From contig CM055098.1 in assembly GCA_029204225.1 (NCBI GenBank), forward strand, positions 47,092,191 to 47,156,190: a stretch of 64,000 bases of DNA. The letters are read 5' to 3'. The translations under genes and the position numbers were made by a program. Source of the DNA: Diphasiastrum complanatum. Lineage: Eukaryota; Streptophyta; Lycopodiopsida; Lycopodiales; Lycopodiaceae. Below are positions 54,690 to 64,000 of this stretch, piece by piece. The notes below the pieces were generated by a model. That model saw nothing but the letters and a program-made list of their open reading frames with translations, was not told where the DNA came from and searched no databases. Each line of letters opens with the position of its first letter. Positions within the stretch are counted from its first letter, which is position 1.

Positions 54690-54965
54690 TAACTTTTAAT
54701 AGTCAAATGTCATGCTAGTTTAACATTTTTAAAAATTTATTGTAAATATAACATGAATGTATATGTATATAAATGGTTGTAAGGTTCATAACTATTTTAT
54801 TTTAAAGGTACCCTTGCATTATACATGTCATGTGAAAGGTATGAAAAAAAGTACCCATCGGAGTGAAAGATAACGATGCATGTCAAATTCCAAGCATAAA
54901 CCCTACCAAATGGATGCATACTATGTCATGCATCCTACTCCATGCATAAAATATTCCATTCCATA
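54690..54965. repeat. Repeat X, copy 2 (inverted relative to 47454)
   Basis: This is the reverse complement of 47454-47700, extended at both ends. It contains internal repeats of a TGAAAGGTA/AAGTACCC type. It lies downstream of the Z LTR, whereas copy 1 lies on the other side of its LTR. Confidence 0.75.
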
Positions 54966-55056
54966 TTTTTGAACTAAAAATATTTGAACCATGGGTGCAT
55001 CTTCCCACCCCATGCATGGGCACAAACCTCACACACAAATATCTTTAATATATAGG

Positions 55057-55059
<3 letters not shown>

Positions 55060-55098
<39 letters not shown>
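55060..55098. repeat. (TG)n microsatellite
   Basis: About 39 bp of uninterrupted GT repeat. Confidence 0.97.
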
Positions 55099-55099
<1 letters not shown>

Positions 55100-55101
<2 letters not shown>

Positions 55102-56039
55102 ATTGTCTCATAATATTGAGATGGGATTGAAAAGAGTGTCTCATCTTCTTGTCGTAAAACGGTGCGGGTGTGAGCGGCAATGAAAGCTCGACGCTTTGAG
55201 CGCAGGCGTGTAGGAACGGAAACGCAACAGTTAGTAGCAAAAATATTCAAGTAGAAGAATTTATACAGATTGTACAAATGAACGACACAATAGTGAGACA
55301 AAAATTGCACTCTGATTAATATCAACAGTGAGTACAATAGCTATTCTGATTGAAAGGGAAATTCAATCAACTCAATTAACACTTACATAGCTTGATTCAG
55401 CTAATATATAGATTTACAAGTGTCCAAAAAAATATCTTATGCTTTAACTGCCATTTACTCCAGTTTTGCATATGTAGAAAGTTCGGTAACCACCCTTAGG
55501 ATATTTGTTCTCCAGCTGTTTTAGGGTTGATGATAAGTTGGTGACGTCGATCTGCCAATGTAGCAAAAACGCAAAAAACCCAAAAAACTCAAAGGAGCCC
55601 TCAGAGTGAGGGTATGCGAATCTTGAAGGTGCCCTTAGACTTAAGGTGTGTAAATCCTTAAGGCGCCCTTAGATTGAAGACAGCGAAGAAGGCAAAAAAG
55701 GCGAAAAAGTGTCTTGGACTAAAGGCAGCGAAGAAAAAAATGTGTCTTAGACTAAAGGCAGTGAAAATGTCGAAGGTGCCTTAGACTAAGGGCAGTGAAA
55801 AAATCGAAAAAGTAGAACGTGCCTTTGAAATGTTTTCTAAGGCATTCTGGCCACTTGGCCACTGTGTCGCTTTTCTCTCTAAGGTGTGAAAAGGCTAAGG
55901 TGCCTATAAATGGTTAAGGCAAACAATTCTTTAAACGGGAAAAATGTGAAGGTCCGAAAACATGTAGTTAGCCTTCGGTTTTCAGGATGCTCATTACTTG
56001 AACGATTTGTTTAAGACTGGGCATAATAAATCTAACACT
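55100..56039 (-). repeat. Copia Y 3' LTR, minus orientation, with internal minisatellite
   Basis: On minus it begins TGTTAGATTTATTATGCCC after the PPT TTAAGGGGGAG (56040-56050). Within it (55615-55840) five degenerate 35-45-bp units read GGTGCCTTAGACTAAAGGCAG(C/T)GAA plus an A-rich tail. The far end is approximate. Confidence 0.7.
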
Positions 56040-56046
56040 CCCCCTT

Positions 56047-56215
56047 AATGTGGATCCTGAAAAACCTTGATCTTCAGATTTAACATATTGTTAAATCTGA
56101 GATGTTGCTCCTTTGATAGAGCCTTTGTGAAGTAATCTGCTGCCATGTAGTTTGTTCTGCAGAAAACTAGTTCTACTTCCTTGCTGTGCACTTTCTCTCT
56201 GTGAAAATGTCAAAA
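56047..56215 (-). pseudogene. Copia (Y) RNase H C-terminal tail
   Basis: Minus-strand residues HREKVHSKEVELVFCRTNYM, AADYFTKALSKEQHLRFNN and LKIKVFQDPH end at TAA (56047-56049). Only the last ~56 codons are present. The rest of pol is missing beyond 56215. Confidence 0.85.
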
Positions 56216-57041
56216 TCATGCTTGATCTAGGCCAAAATCATGTATATATTGGTTGTTTTTTTTCTCTTTATAACCCTCATACTTATATGTGTCTATGTTT
56301 TGCGCTCTTAATCTAGTACCATCTACATCTACCCTCAACCTCTATCGTCCACCTCCCAGTTTTTTCTCTTTGACATTGCCCTCTTCACAAATGTCTCTTC
56401 TTCATTCGACCTCTCCTCTCTTTTTATCTCTCCTCCCCATTAATCCCCATGTGTCTCTTCCACCACCCCCCTATTACAAATTTCCCCTCCCATGAGCGGA
56501 CACACATAGTCCCCCACCCACCCACCAAATCGTCTTTTTTTGTCTCTCTAATCAATATGAATATGAAATTTGTAATACGTATTCTTACTTTTCCTCATTT
56601 TTTATTACAGAATTTCAATATCTAATTATAATATACTATGAAATTGTCAATAAACTGAATTGTATGACTCTTTTACAAATTATGTTTTGATAAATTCAAT
56701 TTACGGTTTAGAGTTTATATTTCAATAATATTAAGCAACAATGAGATATTGTAATCACGTAATTATTTAAAAGTAAAAATATAAAAAAAAAGTATTAACA
56801 TGATATTTGTGTCACTTTAAAAGCATTGCAATATTTGCTCATACTATTCAGTATTTATTGTACTTGCAAAAGCTAGAATAAATCATAAACTCATAATATC
56901 CAGATTGAACAAACAATAACTTCATTAGATTATTAAAAAAAGAATGATTACGTTACAATATTATCATCCATGTTTTATATCTATTTGAGATTATTTGTTT
57001 TGCTTTCAAACACACAAAAATATTGGTTTTATTTGCAAATA
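56216..57041. other. No recognised gene; AT-rich, one CCCCACCCACCC tract
   Basis: Non-coding. The short plus ORF 56289-56495 is Pro/Ser/Leu low complexity. Confidence 0.4.
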
Positions 57042-57687
57042 CTAGAACAAATCATAGGCACATTGAACATATTCACTTTGCAACTGAGTAGGCATTGTTG
57101 AGCCCATGACTTGGTTGCATCCAACATTCTCACCTGGCAGATGACCAAACGTTGTTGAAGCCACATTTTTGCTATGCTCAATGGTTTCACATTGCACTTG
57201 TGTATACTTATTATCTTCATTTTTTACCTCCATATGGTAATCCAACGCCACTCTTGAAGTTAAAGCTGTAAACAGATTTCTTGATGACGATGTTTTCTCT
57301 GCAAGCAACAAGTCTCCATAAACATGCTTGTCTTTTATCTCCAAATTTCGTAAACACATTGCTAGAGAGCCCACTGTAAAATTGGGATCCCCTGGCCAAA
57401 GACCCATTGAAAAGTGTCCATATCCATTTTGACCATGTTCATGTGTTATCATTCCTATCAATGATATCGGTAATTGCATCGCATGGGCCAATGTTTTGGG
57501 TATAGGCTGCAATGAAGATCATCTGTGTAGCTTTCTGATACACTAATGGACAAACATTCTGTCCCTATTAGAGCTCCGTGACATAGCATTGTAGGATCAG
57601 TTGAAAAAACCTTTTCTTTTCCTACTATAAGGCTTCCGTTCAAAAGTATGATATGATCGCCAGAGCTCCACATTTTTGTTATGAAAC
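57042..57687 (-). pseudogene. Unrecognised host-like gene fragment, frames broken
   Basis: On minus a CTTTCTTTGGCAG acceptor-like site at about 57688 leads into KMWSSGDHIILLNGSLIVGK, VFSTDPTMLCHGALIGTECL and a Ser-rich turn. After a frame change near 57500 come LAHAMQLPISLIGMI, SMGLWPGDPNFTVGSLAM, HVYGDLLLAEKTSSSRNLF and a Cys/Gln-rich end with TAG at 57042. The GD...LLNGSL...G order recalls a cyclic-nucleotide-binding fold, but this is only a weak resemblance. No retroelement motif is present. It looks like a decayed exon pair or a frame-shifted retrocopy. Confidence 0.4.
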
Positions 57688-58397
57688 CTGCCAAAGAAAG
57701 TTCCAAACAACATGCCAATATGGATTTGTGAAATTGGTACTATTGATACCAAGTTTTTAAAATAGTTATTGAAGTAATATTGAGTACCAAAGGGAAGCAA
57801 AGAGTTCTTGTCATGTTATACAACTCCTAAAAATACGAGTGCGCTCAAAAAACTTGCATTAGGAGTATTACTTACATGCACTAGGGACATGGTAATCCTA
57901 ATGCACACTAAGAACTTCATAGAGTCCATCATGGCACTAGGGTGCTCATGAGATCACTTGTGTGCAGTATAAAATCAATTCCAGTTGGAGCACTAGACTA
58001 CTCTTGTAAGATTTAGATGAGCTCTTTATAGCTCGTGGGAGAAAAATAGAATTTTCAAGATCTCGTAGAAAATGCAGAACAACATTTGAGCTTTTGGGGG
58101 CAACAACTTGCACATGAGAGAGCTTCAAAACACTAGAGAGGTGAAAATCTCATTTAAAAAAAGGAAATGAGAAGAGTAAGGATTCCATGGTAATAAAAGG
58201 AACCACCAAATGGTAGCTAAAATCTCATGAACCTATTAGAGGACACTATAGATCTCATTGGTACATCAAGGGACATTATGGACCTTAGGCAGCTATTGTG
58301 GATCTCATGAAAATATGTGATGTCTTGGAAAGAATGTAGAGCACCAAAGAGTAAATAGTAGCATTGGATAGTAGCAAATATATTACAATTTCTCATG
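57688..58397. other. No recognised gene
   Basis: AT-rich flank of the 57-kb fragment and of the tandem-repeat field. Short words such as AGATCTCATGA and ACTAGG foreshadow the repeat. Confidence 0.35.
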
Positions 58398-59455
58398 CAT
58401 CTTGGATCCTAAAAATCTTTTGGGTGTCATAAAGAGTTCATGGAGGAAGTAGCTATGTTTGAAGTTAAGTTCAAGCATAAACTCTACTATCAATTCATAT
58501 GAAGTGCATGGGAGCATCATGGATGCTTATGATAGAACTCAAGTTCGATTATAAAGACCTTGTAGTGCTTATTGGGAACAACAAGGAGGAAGTCCTATGA
58601 AAGGCCATGGAACATCCTTATAAAGCATAGAGCATTAAAAGGGACCTTAAATATTATGGAGCATATGAAACTAGGGGACAAGACGAGTGATTATGCCTAT
58701 CATAATGATGTTTGCTCAAACTTAAGTTCTAGGATAGAGCTTAATATCATGAACCTAAGGATGTCTTGAAAAGATTATCAAGGGCAATGGGTACCAGTAG
58801 AGATCTTAGAGGATCTCATGAATCTTGAATCCTTCAAGATCTGACAGTGTCATACAGAGTTTGTGAGGGTAGTAGTGAGGCTATGCTTGAACTTAAGTTT
58901 GAGCATAAAGCCTACTAGGAATTCTCATGTAGTGCATGGAAGCATCATGTAAGCTTATGCTAGAAGTGAAGTTCGAGCATAAAGATCTCATAGTACCTCT
59001 TGCAAACAAAAGGGAGGAAGTCGTATTAAAGTCCATGGAATGTCATTATGGGAACTTCAATTATTATAGAGCATATGGATGTAGGAGAATAGATTAGTGA
59101 ATATGGCCTTATGATGATGTGTGTTCGAACTTAAAGATCTGACAGTGTCATACAGAGTTCATGAGGGTAGTAGTGAGGCTATGCTTGAACTTAAGTCCGA
59201 GCATAAAGCCTGCTAGCAATTCTTATGAAGTGCATGGAAGCATTATGTAAGCTTATGCTAGAAGTGAAGTTCGAGCATAAATTGAAGTTCAAGCATAAAG
59301 ATCTCATAGTACCTCTTGCGAACAAAAGGGAGGAACTCGTATTAAAGTCCATGGAACGTCATTATGGGAACTTCAATTATTATAGAGCATATGGAAGTAG
59401 GAGAATATATTAGTAAATATGGCCTTATGATGATGTGTGTTCGAACTTAAGTTCT
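58398..59455. repeat. ~298-bp tandem repeat, three copies
   Basis: Copy 2 (58838-59135) and copy 3 (59136-59455) share GATCTGACAGTGTCATACAGAG, GTAGTAGTGAGGCTATGC, TGCATGGAAGCATCATGTAAGC and AAAGGGAGGAAGTCGTATTAAAG with few differences. Copy 3 has a ~17-bp internal duplication of AAGTTCGAGCATAAA. Copy 1 (about 58398-58837) is more diverged. The word (A)GTTCGAGCATAAA recurs within the units. ORFs here (such as 59225-59413) are by-products. Confidence 0.88.
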
Positions 59456-60905
59456 AGCATAGAGTTAATAGTATTGAATATGAATTTGTTGGCTGATTCT
59501 GACGAATCCCCAAGATACTCGGACAGAGCAACTCAAGAGCACCTCTCACCTGAGACCAAGGAGGTCTTCGAGAAAATGAGATGAACGAAGACTGAGAGCC
59601 GAGTATGAGAGCCAAGAAATGCTAGTTAGAAATGACAAGCAAGAACTGTGTAAGCTTCATGGTGAGTCCCGAAAGATGGAATGACCATGTAGGAATTAGT
59701 ATTTCTAGGAAAATGTAATAAATGCAAGTAGACCCCTCTTAAAGAAAGTAGAGTGAGCCACCTTTTGATGGTGACCTCTAGTGGAGAGCATTATTCCACT
59801 TGTACTTTGTGAAATGTGGAAATTCCACTAGGATGCCACCTAAGGAGCTCTCTTGCTTATTTAAGAGACTCCCTCTTTGTGAAGAGGAGCTTTTTGTGAA
59901 TTGTATCAACTCCATGCTGAAATGAGAAGATCCTGCACGAGTTTGGTGCGACCCTTGACTCCTTGATCATGCTTGTTTCTTGAGTGATGCATTTATGATC
60001 TTGCCCTTCTCTCCTTTTGTGTGTGGTTGTGGACTGTGGAGTGGATTAGATTTGCTGCTTTTGTAGAGTGGATTAGCTTTCTTGCTTTCTTGTGGATTAA
60101 TGTAGGAACCAGCATTCAGGTAAACTAAATAGGCTGGATTTGTGGTGTGATTCTTGCATATTCTCTGACAGTCCAGTTCTTGATGTTCTTGGGATGTCCA
60201 AGAATCAATAGACTGGTTGGTTTCTTGAATCTTGGACCTCTAATATGCTGTAGACTAGTTTCTTGTTTCTTGTTTTGTCAATTTATGCAAGTGTACTTAG
60301 TGTTAATGTATTGCAGGCTCTGTTTCAGTTCGTTTTAAGAGTAGGTAGCTGTAGAATCTGTAGAACGTTCATTGGTTTGCATGCTGATCTGTGAATGAGC
60401 GTTCTTGGCTTGCATCCATGTATAATGTAAGTGCGTTCAAGAGTGATGTCCCTAAGTTGTCCTCTAACAGGCAGGACAAAGAAACACACTACAACGACAC
60501 TTTGTCCCTTCTACTTGGATTGGCATTGTTAAATCAAGAAGACAACTAATGAATGCCTTTAAGCCTGGTAACAGGCAGAAACGATTCTGAAGAAGTAGCA
60601 AGGAACGAGAAACAGTAGTAAATAGATCCTTTGGAGCAGGGGTTCTGTCAACATTTGACACGATTGCCCATTGAACTCCAACACCTTCTACATCAAAATC
60701 CCGCAACCTTGTCCACGCTCAGATCCCTGCAACAACATTCCAATTCTTTAAGCAAATCTGAGTATCTACACACTGACCAGAGCCCATCGTTGGCTACATC
60801 ATTCTCAAATCCACGAGTTGTTAGCCTCGCCAATCACTTGTCAACAAACACACTCACAGACCTGGATTCGATTCTATTCAAGCTCACGCTCCTCCCGTTA
60901 TGCAC
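59456..60905. other. No recognised gene
   Basis: Contains CTTATTTAAGAGACTCCC (about 59860), which resembles a TATA/leader, and T/G-rich sequence at 60000-60450. It may include an LTR, but no PBS, PPT or second copy is visible. Confidence 0.35.
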
Positions 60906-60910
60906 GCTGA

Positions 60911-61503
60911 AATCTCAATCGCAGCCCAAGCTTCGAATCTCAATCGGAGCACAGCTCCCATCTCAACCGGTGCACCTCTTGAAATCTCAACCGGAGGGCC
61001 CAAAGCCCAACATGGAAATCTCAACCGAAGTCCAACGCTAAAATCTCAACCGAAGCCCAATGCTGAAATCTCAACTGAAGCCCAATGCTGAAATCTCAAC
61101 CAGAGCACCCTGTTCAGATCTCAACTGAAGCACCGCTTCAGATCTCAACCGGAGCTCCAGCTCAGATCTCAACCGAAGCACCGCTTCATATCTCAACTGG
61201 AGCATCTAACTCAATTCTCAACCGAAGGCCTCACTTAAATCTCAAACGCAGGCACACCTGGAATCTCAACCGGAGGCCTCCTCAAATGTCAACCAGAGCT
61301 CTCTATAAAATCTCAACCGGAGCTCTCTGTAAAATCTCAACTGGAGCTCTTTCTAAAATCTCACCCGGAGCTCTCTGTGAAATCTCAACCGAAGCACCAA
61401 CTTCAGATCTCAACCGGAGGCCTTTGTCAATTCTCAACCAGAGCCATCTATGAATTCTCAACCGGAGAGGTAGTGTGAAGTCTCAACCGACGCACTTTGT
61501 TCC
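60911..61503. repeat. 24-bp minisatellite, about 24 copies, ATCTCAACCGGAG core
   Basis: Units of 23-26 bp share AxCTCAACCGGAG(C) followed by a variable ~10-bp tail (CACCxxCTTCAG, CTCTCTGTAAA, GCCCAATGCTGA and others). Because the unit is close to eight codons, the plus strand stays open in long frames (61085-61453). The encoded repeats (ISTGAP, LNRRP) differ by frame, so I do not regard it as a gene. Confidence 0.92.
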
Positions 61504-62520
61504 CTCTACCATCTCACCACATTCTGTTGCAACACCCGCATTCCACCCTTGCCACCACATTCCACCATTGCAACCGCACACCATCGCATTCACACACCTT
61601 CCTCACTTTCACACTAACTACGCCCCCCACATTCCACGGCATATAATCCGCACTCCAGCCCAACTTCCCATCCACTAGCACTACATCGTTGTCATCGTAT
61701 GCCACCGCAGTCACCCACCTTCCTCACCTCCGCAACAGACCGCATACCATATCATTCAACATTCCTTCCGCTCTCCATCGCAACAGCTGCCCTCACACCA
61801 TCTCACTTCACAACCATCGCATTCGTACGCATCCTTCCGTAATCACCCTACCACAACAACCCATTGCAAACATCCCCATTACACCGTTGCACCTACCTTC
61901 CATCGCCATAGTCGTAGACCGCAAACCATCGCAACCACCTACGATTGCACCCGCCTAGCGCCGTACACCTCAACACCTACCTTTGCCCGTCGCAGCCACA
62001 TCAGACCGTAATCAAACGACCCTACGACTGCCATCGGACATCCTCACCACAATACCCGAACTCCACCCCCACTCGTTTACGCCCCACACAACCACCACGC
62101 CCGTCGCAACTGTATACAGGCCGCCCTCATTCGCCCTACGGCTACCCTAGGCCACCTTCATCGCAACAAACGCATTGCATTCACCCACCGTAAACACCGC
62201 CAACATCGCACGCATTCGCATAACACCGCAAGCACTCGCCTCATGAAATACCCCATTACACCATTGTGCACGCTTCCATCAAAAGCCGTAGACTGCAATC
62301 CATCGCAACCACACCCGATTGTGCCCGCCTTCCATCATAACAACACCACACTGCATTAGATCGCAATCCACCAACTTCGACTTACAACGATCACCTCAGC
62401 ATCACCCGCATACACTCGACACTATGCACCCCCACAGCATCGCAACCACGTACCATTCCATCACAACCATCTACAAACGTATCTCTCTTCCTCTCCGCCA
62501 GACCTTCACACTCCTTCCAT
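61504..62520. repeat. C-rich degenerate short-motif field
   Basis: About 1 kb dominated by CATCGCAACCAC, CCACATTCCAC and CACCTTCC(A/T)C variants spaced irregularly. G is rare on plus. Open frames encode His/Pro/Thr-rich low-complexity peptides. Confidence 0.6.
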
Positions 62521-62527
62521 TCTATCA

Positions 62528-62680
62528 GATCTCAACTGGAGGCCTCTGTGCAATCTCAAGCGGAGCACCCTGCTCAGATCTCAACCGGAGGCCTCAGTGC
62601 AATCTCAATCAGAGCACTCTGCTCAGATCTCAACCGGAGCACCCTGCTCACCCTACTCAGATCTCAACCGGAGCTCACCA
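62528..62680. repeat. Second block of the 24-bp minisatellite, six copies
   Basis: The same ATCTCAACCGGAG unit recurs 1 kb later. Here it alternates between a GCCTCTGTGCA tail and a CACCCTGCTCAG tail, giving a ~49-bp higher-order unit. Confidence 0.9.
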
Positions 62681-63533
62681 TCCAATACACCAGCTCCATA
62701 ATGCAAAAAGACAATATGCAACGAGTCCTTGTCGAAAGAAAGTCAAACCGATATTTCGTTACCTGCTACCATGTCCGACTATGAGCAACCTCCACACGGA
62801 ATTGACAGTTTTTCTCCCCTTCTACAACCTCAAATCTATTTGTCTTTCCACATGCTAATAAGATTTCCAATGTGCCAATACACAATATTTCTCGTATTCG
62901 GAAATCCAGGTAGAGATTCGGTTCTGAATCTCTTGTTCACAGAGGTCCTCAGGACATAGTACCTCAATGATACCTGCATCTCAAGCTATATCTTACAATA
63001 TCTGCTATCAATGATAGTAGATTTTAGTGTCACCAACCCTGTCTTGTTTTGACAAGGGCATGTCAGAGTAAGTCACATTACTCTACAAAGCAACTGAAAT
63101 ATGCAACTATCAACGTAAATTATCAATGTTGATGAATGCAAGTTTTGTTCGACAAGTGCTATATAGTTCTCACTATCTGTCACGTTTGTTTATTTCCTTT
63201 TTTCTCTTCACATATTTTGTGTGACTGATTTTTGCATGAGGAATAGCTACTGCACGAGAGTCTTCTGTAGAGCATCTCCAGAACACATTTTCATTCATCT
63301 ATCCATCTTCAGATTACCTTGTAAAACAGTTTAGGACTTTTGAGAAATATCAAAAATCCATGTACAGTCAGAGTTCATGCCATATTAATCTTTGAGTCAA
63401 CTACTCCGAGGTAGATAAATTGGTCTCTATTGTAAGTTGTATACTCCGTAAACCGTTCCTTGTGAGGTCATGTGTTGGGTAGCGCCGTTGTCCAGGTACC
63501 AGTTATCACAGTCTTCACTGCTGCTATAAGCAA
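62681..63533. other. No recognised gene
   Basis: Non-coding flank. A GGGTAGCGCCGTTGTCCAGGTACC segment at about 63477 resembles a copia protease coding stretch in reverse (W-Y-L-D-N-G-A-T on minus), consistent with the gag-pol of the next feature extending here. Confidence 0.4.
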
Positions 63534-64000
63534 TTAACAAGTGTGTGTCTTGCTCCTTGAATTCAGCCGCGTTCGAGGAGCCTGGTTGCTGCTATTGTTG
63601 TTGCTTCTTTGTCTCATTGTAGATTCGGATATGACACTCCTTGATGTTGTGATTGGCTCTCTTGCAATATCTGTAGAAAAGCTTCTTGCGCGATCCACCA
63701 TGCTCACCTTGAGTGTGAGGCTTCTGTTGTTGCTGCTGCACTTGATTCTTGCCCTTGGAATAGTCTTTCTTCTTGGTATATAGAGCCATGGATTTGTCTT
63801 TGATGGACATGATGCTAGTCTTTCTCCGCATTTCTTCTTGAAAAAGATGACCAATCACCTTTTGAAGGGTGAGGTCCGGTTGTGTGGAGATCATCACAAA
63901 ACGTGCTCATAGGACTTTGGAAGAGAAGAAAACAAGGTCATGACGACATCATTATCTTGAATAGAACATCCTACAATTGATAACTGATCTAAGAGGGACT
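63534..64000 (-). pseudogene. Ty1/copia gag C-terminal half, runs off the window
   Basis: Minus-strand translation from the right edge: LLDQLSIVGCSIQD, LPKSYEHVL, a frameshift, then MMISTQPDLTLQKVIGHLFQ, KDYSKGKNQVQQQQ and a zinc knuckle KLFYRYCKRANHNIKECH in which the first Cys is Tyr. It is the same family as 2939-3634. It continues toward a protease-like segment around 63480. Confidence 0.85.

Noticed and set aside
60911..62680. CRISPR-like direct repeats with variable spacers
   Set aside because: Units are contiguous 24-bp repeats with ~10-bp variable tails, without constant repeat plus unique spacer structure, in a eukaryotic context.

Overview
This window reads as nuclear DNA of a land plant with a large, repeat-rich genome. 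The evidence is spliceosomal introns, plant LTR-retrotransposon families with standard plant primer-binding sites (initiator-Met tRNA type for Ty1/copia, TGGCGCCGTTGCC type for Ty3/gypsy), long dinucleotide arrays, and very low density of host genes. A gymnosperm is my best guess (inference, low confidence). I see no bacterial, organellar or CRISPR features.

Layout. 1-1.9 kb: no recognised gene. 1.9-6.3 kb: microsatellites, a decayed copia gag, a chimeric Ty3-gag/copia-RNase H remnant with its 3' LTR, and a Ty3 integrase tail. 6.4-9.3 kb: minus-strand Ty3 pol remnant. 9.3-21.3 kb: a plus-strand copia relic (LTR and PBS at 9.3-9.5 kb, RT/RNase H and 3' LTR at 19.0-21.3 kb) split by a complete 8.95-kb Ty3 element (9571-18522) with both LTRs, PBS, PPT and an ATTAT target-site duplication. 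21.3-26.4 kb: long non-coding stretch ending in a PBS, probably the inside of a non-autonomous retroelement. 26.4-28.7 kb: copia deletion derivative with an intact gag-integrase fusion ORF, then an LTR remnant. 28.8-29.7 kb: the last exons of a host VPS53-like gene. 30.2-30.8 kb: a foldback/Mutator-like non-autonomous DNA element. 31-34.5 kb: hairpins and LTR-like repeats. 34.5-36.2 kb: Ty3 3' half fused to a copia pol (36.2-39.8 kb). 39.8-41.2 kb: internally deleted copia. 41.2-44.8 kb: truncated plus-strand Ty3. 45-47.7 kb: copia gag, LTR and repeats. 48.4-50.5 kb: a candidate terminal exon and an intact intronless aspartic-protease-like gene on the minus strand. 51.8-54.5 kb: copia RT/RNase H and LTR. 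55-56.2 kb: copia LTR and RNase H tail on minus. 57-57.7 kb: an unrecognised degraded gene fragment. 58.4-62.7 kb: three different tandem-repeat fields. 63.5-64 kb: copia gag running off the edge.

Host genes are few. The strongest are the VPS53-like 3' end (GARP/EARP tethering complex in retrograde Golgi traffic) and a secreted A1-family aspartic-protease homologue whose two catalytic motifs are both altered, so it is probably not an active peptidase. Everything else with coding signal is retroelement pol/gag in several decay states.

The most unusual signal is a ~2.9-kb coding region located after pol, before the 3' LTR, in the complete Ty3 element. It includes a long coiled-coil segment, and a related N-terminal stretch sits in the same relative place in a second Ty3 remnant (34.5-34.9 kb). 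The same complete element has no recognisable gag or protease between PBS and pol.
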